A stretch of 8,601 nt of DNA from JBBRLG01 sp038231495 (GTDB taxonomy: Bacteria; Planctomycetota; Planctomycetia; Gemmatales; Gemmataceae): assembly GCA_038231495.1 (NCBI GenBank), contig JBBRLG010000320.1, positions 1 to 8,601 on the forward strand. The letters run 5' to 3'. A program made the translations under genes and the position numbers. Positions 6,556-8,601 of this stretch are shown here, in pieces. The notes below the pieces were generated by a model. The model was not told the origin of the DNA, searched no databases, and was given only the letters and a program-made list of their open reading frames with translations. Positions within the stretch are counted from its first letter, which is position 1. The number at the start of each line of letters is the position of its first letter.

Positions 6556-7977
6556 TCAGCGCCCGCCGGGAGTCAGCGGTTTCGGGCGGGCGTCGTCTGG
6601 GTTCGGGTTGAGCACCAGATGAAAGGGCTCTTCCCCAAGCCACGGCGGCAAGCCGCAGCCGCTGCCCTCCGCGCAAGCGTCGGCGTGGGACGGCGTGTCC
6701 ATTACGATCAGGAAGGCGTCCACCACTGCCGGATCGAACTGGGTGCCACGGCAGCGCAGCAACTCGGCGCGGGCCTGCTCGTCGGTAAACGACTCCTTGT
6801 AACTCCGCTTGGAGATCATGGCGCAGTAGGCGTCGGCAACGCAGACGATGCGCGCGGCGAGCGAAATTTCGTCGCCCTTGAGGCCGTCGGGGTAGCCCTG
6901 GCCGTCGTACGCCTCGTGGTGGTGCAGCACCACCTCGGCGACGGGGTCGAGCGCCCGGACGTGGGCCAACAAGTCGCGGCCGACGCGGACGTGGGAGCGC
7001 ATCAGGTCCCACTCCTCCGGGGCCAGCTTGCCCGGCTTGTTGAGGATGCCGTCGCTGATACCGATCTTGCCGATGTCGTGCAGGAGACCGCCGTAGCAGA
7101 CGACGCTGCGCGTCACGTCGTTGACCAGCATCTGTTCGGCGGTCAACCGGGCGTAGCGGGCGACCATCTCGCAGTGGCCGTGCGTATACGCGTCCTTGGC
7201 CTCGACCGCGTCGGCGAGGATGCCAACCACTGCCAGGTAGACCGCCTGGAGGTCGGCGTGCAAGCGCTGGTTTTCCACCGCGACGCCGGCCTGATCGCCG
7301 ATGGCCAGCACCGTGTCCACGTCCTCGTCGTCGAATTCGCCGTGCTGCTTGTCGGCGACGACGACGATGCCGCTGAAGTGCTTGAGCAGGGCCACGGGGG
7401 CGGCAATGAAGTTGCGGAACTGCTCCGCCGCGTCGGACGGTTGGGGCAGGTCGTCTTCCCCTTCGTGGCGGACCAAGGTCTTTTCGTCGTCGAGGACTTT
7501 TTGGCACAAGGCCTGAAGGTAAGGCGAGGGCGGAGCCTTGGGGTAGCCGTCCATGTCGATGGCGGCGCGGATGCGCAACTTGCCCTGCTCGACGGCGAGG
7601 TACAGGCCGCGTGTCCCGCCGGTGATGGTCAGGCAGCACTTGAGAATGAGGTCGAAGACGTTGCCACTGAACAGGGCGCGGTGGATGGACTTCAGCCCCT
7701 CGGCGAGGTGGCGGGCGCGGTGCTTGTGGCGCTCGGCGCGGTCGGTCTGGCGTCCGAGTTGGACGCGCGCCTGTTCCAACTCCTCCTTCAATTTCTGGTT
7801 CGCCTGGCCGAGCAAGTCCATGTCGTCGCGCACGTCCTGGACCTCTTCGTCCCAGACGCCGCGCATTTCGTGATAGCGGCGTTCCAGGTCGTGAATTGAG
7901 GCGAGAAAGGAATCTTCGTTCGTAGCGACCGTTTTTCGCGCCGTGGCAACTATTTCGCCTTCCGTTTGCGTGGACAT
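6556..7977 (-). CDS. Coiled-coil/GAF/HD-GYP domain protein, predicted cyclic-di-GMP phosphodiesterase, 473 aa
   Basis: Predicted to hydrolyse the second messenger c-di-GMP, with activity set by a sensory GAF domain. Order: residues about 24-95, a charged heptad-like region (DLERRYHEMRG, KLKEELEQARVQL) likely to form a dimerising coiled coil; about 97-240, a GAF-like domain (ending GDQAGVAVENQRL); about 244-430, HD-GYP. Key motifs: DAYTHGH (262-268), GGLLHDIGKIG (296-306, HD = H300/D301), RSHVRVG (327-333), HHHEAYDGQGYP (352-363, GYP intact) and VADAYCAM (380-387). The metal-binding histidines and aspartates look complete, so it is probably active. Position 385 is Cys where D is usual (AD-YDAM/AD-FDAL). 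No receiver domain or membrane segment is visible, so it is cytoplasmic. I chose ATG 7977 because AGGAG lies 6 bases upstream and the longer frame translates repeat DNA. A short proline-rich tail follows the catalytic domain. The gene is monocistronic here. Confidence 0.93.
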   Translation of the reverse strand: MSTQTEGEIVATARKTVATNEDSFLASIHDLERRYHEMRGVWDEEVQDVRDDMDLLGQANQKLKEELEQARVQLGRQTDRAERHKHRARHLAEGLKSIHRALFSGNVFDLILKCCLTITGGTRGLYLAVEQGKLRIRAAIDMDGYPKAPPSPYLQALCQKVLDDEKTLVRHEGEDDLPQPSDAAEQFRNFIAAPVALLKHFSGIVVVADKQHGEFDDEDVDTVLAIGDQAGVAVENQRLHADLQAVYLAVVGILADAVEAKDAYTHGHCEMVARYARLTAEQMLVNDVTRSVVCYGGLLHDIGKIGISDGILNKPGKLAPEEWDLMRSHVRVGRDLLAHVRALDPVAEVVLHHHEAYDGQGYPDGLKGDEISLAARIVCVADAYCAMISKRSYKESFTDEQARAELLRCRGTQFDPAVVDAFLIVMDTPSHADACAEGSGCGLPPWLGEEPFHLVLNPNPDDARPKPLTPGGR

Positions 7978-7983
7978 CAGAAA

Positions 7984-7988
7984 CTCCT
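7984..7988 (-). promoter_or_regulatory. Ribosome binding site of the HD-GYP gene
   Basis: AGGAG on the minus strand, 6 bases before ATG 7977. It rejects the longer in-frame start at 8202, which would lie in the poly-C/poly-G element. Confidence 0.7.
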
Positions 7989-8098
7989 GTAGCCGATACC
8001 CGGTGCAAAATCCGACCCTGGTGCGACACGGCAAATCCGGTGCCGCAGCAATCACGTTCATGTCGTCGTGACGTGTGCTTGCGCTGCGAAGGAGGCAA
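7989..8098 (-). other. Leader/promoter region of the HD-GYP gene
   Basis: About 110 bases between the Shine-Dalgarno and the transposon-like element. The HD-GYP promoter is probably here or just beyond, but I see no convincing -10/-35 pair. Two similar segments, CGGATTTGC and CGGATTTTGC on the minus strand, occur in this stretch. Confidence 0.35.
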
Positions 8099-8106
8099 GG
8101 AACGAG
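8099..8106. repeat. Left target-site duplication of the MITE
   Basis: GGAACGAG abuts the left terminal inverted repeat and is repeated exactly at 8245-8252. Confidence 0.8.
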
Positions 8107-8130
8107 GTAACCGTTCACCGGCAACTTCTC

Positions 8131-8153
8131 CCCCCCCCTTACGAAGGGGGGGG
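8131..8153. repeat. Poly-C/poly-G hairpin, left half of the MITE
   Basis: CCCCCCCCTT (8131-8140), loop ACG, AAGGGGGGGG (8144-8153): a perfect 10-bp stem with a 3-base loop. A second run of seven G follows at 8155-8161, so the plus strand has closely spaced G-runs. Confidence 0.75.
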
Positions 8154-8210
8154 AGGGGGGGTTAAGAACGATTGCAGTACGCGGGCATCGCGCTATTCCC
8201 ACCCCCCCTA

Positions 8211-8231
8211 CCCCCCCTTCGTAAGGGGGGG
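8211..8231. repeat. Poly-C/poly-G hairpin, right half of the MITE
   Basis: CCCCCCCTT (8211-8219), loop CGT, AAGGGGGGG (8223-8231): a perfect 9-bp stem. It is the inverted counterpart of the left hairpin and is preceded by a seven-C run (8202-8208). Confidence 0.75.
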
Positions 8232-8244
8232 AGTGAACGGTTAC

Positions 8245-8252
8245 GGAACGAG
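8245..8252. repeat. Right target-site duplication of the MITE
   Basis: GGAACGAG directly follows the right terminal inverted repeat and matches 8099-8106 at all 8 positions. Confidence 0.8.
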
Positions 8253-8513
8253 TTCAAGTTGTGGCCCTCGCGCCGCTTATCGGATTTGGCTGGCTTGACG
8301 ACGCAAGTGGCCCGTAAGGCAGGGCGCCGCCATTGGTGGACCGAACCCGTCGGTGCCTCTGACCGTTCCAGGCAATCAAGTGCTAAAGGAAATGCCAAAT
8401 GCGAAGAAGCACGCTCCTCGGCATTTCTCGCTTGTTTGCGCAAACTGCCTATGTTACCATTTGCCTTGGTATGCCGCCGTATACTGCCCGCGGCTCGATG
8501 CGGCTCAAACGCC
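8253..8513. other. Intergenic stretch without a recognisable gene
   Basis: Open frames here on both strands lack a Shine-Dalgarno sequence and recognisable domains, and they run into repeat DNA. The stretch contains a 12-bp perfect palindrome, GTTTGCGCAAAC (8434-8445), and a small 8-bp inverted repeat, GAAATGCC (8389-8396) with GGCATTTC (8420-8427). It is locally less GC-rich than the genes. Nothing else is seen. Confidence 0.5.
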
Positions 8514-8601
8514 CGTAGCCACAAGCGGCCCGTAGCCGCAAGCGGCTCGCTTGCTGGCTTCTGCGCGGGTTCAGCCCACAAGCGGGCCGCTTGTGGCTAC
8601 G
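8514..8601. repeat. REP-like repeat cluster (tandem 17-mers plus inverted copy), running to the right edge
   Basis: Two tandem 17-base units (CGTAGCCACAAGCGGCC at 8514-8530 and CGTAGCCGCAAGCGGCT at 8531-8547) differ at 2 positions. A perfect inverted copy of 8514-8532 lies at 8583-8601, giving 19-bp arms. Local palindromes add to this: GCAAGCG-GCT-CGCTTGC (8538-8554) and CCACAAGCGG-G-CCGCTTGTGG (8576-8596). This could fold into one large or several small hairpins. From memory, this GTAGCCACAAGCGG family is dispersed in Gemmataceae genomes. The cluster may continue past the window. Confidence 0.75.

Larger units (their letters stand above)
8107..8244. mobile_element. 138-bp MITE-like non-autonomous element, probably mobilised by an IS66-type transposase
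   Basis: The ends are perfect 12-bp inverted repeats: GTAACCGTTCAC (8107-8118) and GTGAACGGTTAC (8233-8244). A perfect 8-bp direct repeat flanks the element. IS66-family elements are known to produce 8-bp duplications and to have ends that begin GTAA, so that family is the best match. Internally, the two halves are similar sequences in inverted orientation. Each has a poly-C/poly-G hairpin (8131-8153 and 8211-8231) followed by a second G or C run. The left half has about 10 extra bases (CGGCAACTTC, 8119-8128) between the terminal repeat and the hairpin. There is no room for a transposase. It lies 130 bases upstream of the HD-GYP start and could alter that gene's expression. Mobility is inferred from structure alone. 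Confidence 0.82.

Noticed and set aside
6619..7899. 426-codon plus-strand open frame opposite the HD-GYP gene
   Set aside because: Antisense shadow of a gene with complete family motifs; it has no domain of its own.
6335..8098. 587-codon minus-strand frame overlapping the HD-GYP gene in another phase
   Set aside because: Extremely arginine/proline-rich translation, no motifs, and it runs through the hairpin and into the secreted-protein gene.
8111..8240. CRISPR-like or tandem repeat array in the poly-C/poly-G region
   Set aside because: Only two copies, in inverted orientation, flanked by terminal inverted repeats and a target duplication. A MITE explains it better.
8162..8581. 139-codon minus-strand open frame upstream of the HD-GYP gene
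   Set aside because: It spans the MITE and the REP-like cluster, has no Shine-Dalgarno and no recognisable domain, and its C-terminus is translated poly-G/poly-C.

Overview
The window is GC-rich and carries three complete protein-coding genes plus one partial gene, separated by short intergenic gaps. It also holds several short palindromic or transposon-like repeats. The repeat families and the secreted hypothetical protein suggest a planctomycete of the Gemmataceae type. They include a perfect stem of the form GTCAGAGCCGCGACC and a GTAGCCACAAGCGG family. The organism assignment rests on remembered similarity, not on a search.

Region 1 (1-5339, minus strand) is a two-gene unit that reads leftwards and runs off the left edge. 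The first gene (5339-1962) encodes a 1125-residue protein with a phospholipase-D-like nuclease domain fused to an SNF2/superfamily-2 helicase. Three bases after its stop codon, a large Eco57I-like N6-adenine DNA methyltransferase gene begins (1958 to the left edge, 652 codons visible). Its Shine-Dalgarno sequence lies inside the end of the helicase gene, so the two are probably translationally coupled. A nuclease/translocase paired with a modification methylase is the composition of a restriction-modification-like anti-phage system, and this is the most interesting content of the window. The partners found in DISARM or BREX are not visible here, but the left side is cut off.

Region 2 (5340-6555) holds a roughly 300-base divergent intergenic region and a plus-strand gene for a secreted or periplasmic protein of unknown function (5641-6447). 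After that gene comes a perfect 27-bp-arm hairpin (6470-6532), which sits between two convergent genes and may terminate both.

Region 3 (6556-7977, minus strand) is a coiled-coil/GAF/HD-GYP protein, a predicted cyclic-di-GMP phosphodiesterase with all the main metal-binding motifs.

Region 4 (7978-8601) contains no convincing gene. It holds a 138-bp MITE-like element with perfect 12-bp terminal inverted repeats that begin GTAA, flanked by a perfect 8-bp target duplication (GGAACGAG). These are hallmarks of IS66-type transposition. Inside it are two poly-C/poly-G hairpins in opposite orientation. At the right edge is a cluster of tandem and inverted REP-like repeats.

The defence-like pair, the secreted protein and the c-di-GMP enzyme are probably independent transcription units. 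Nothing in the sequence links them functionally.
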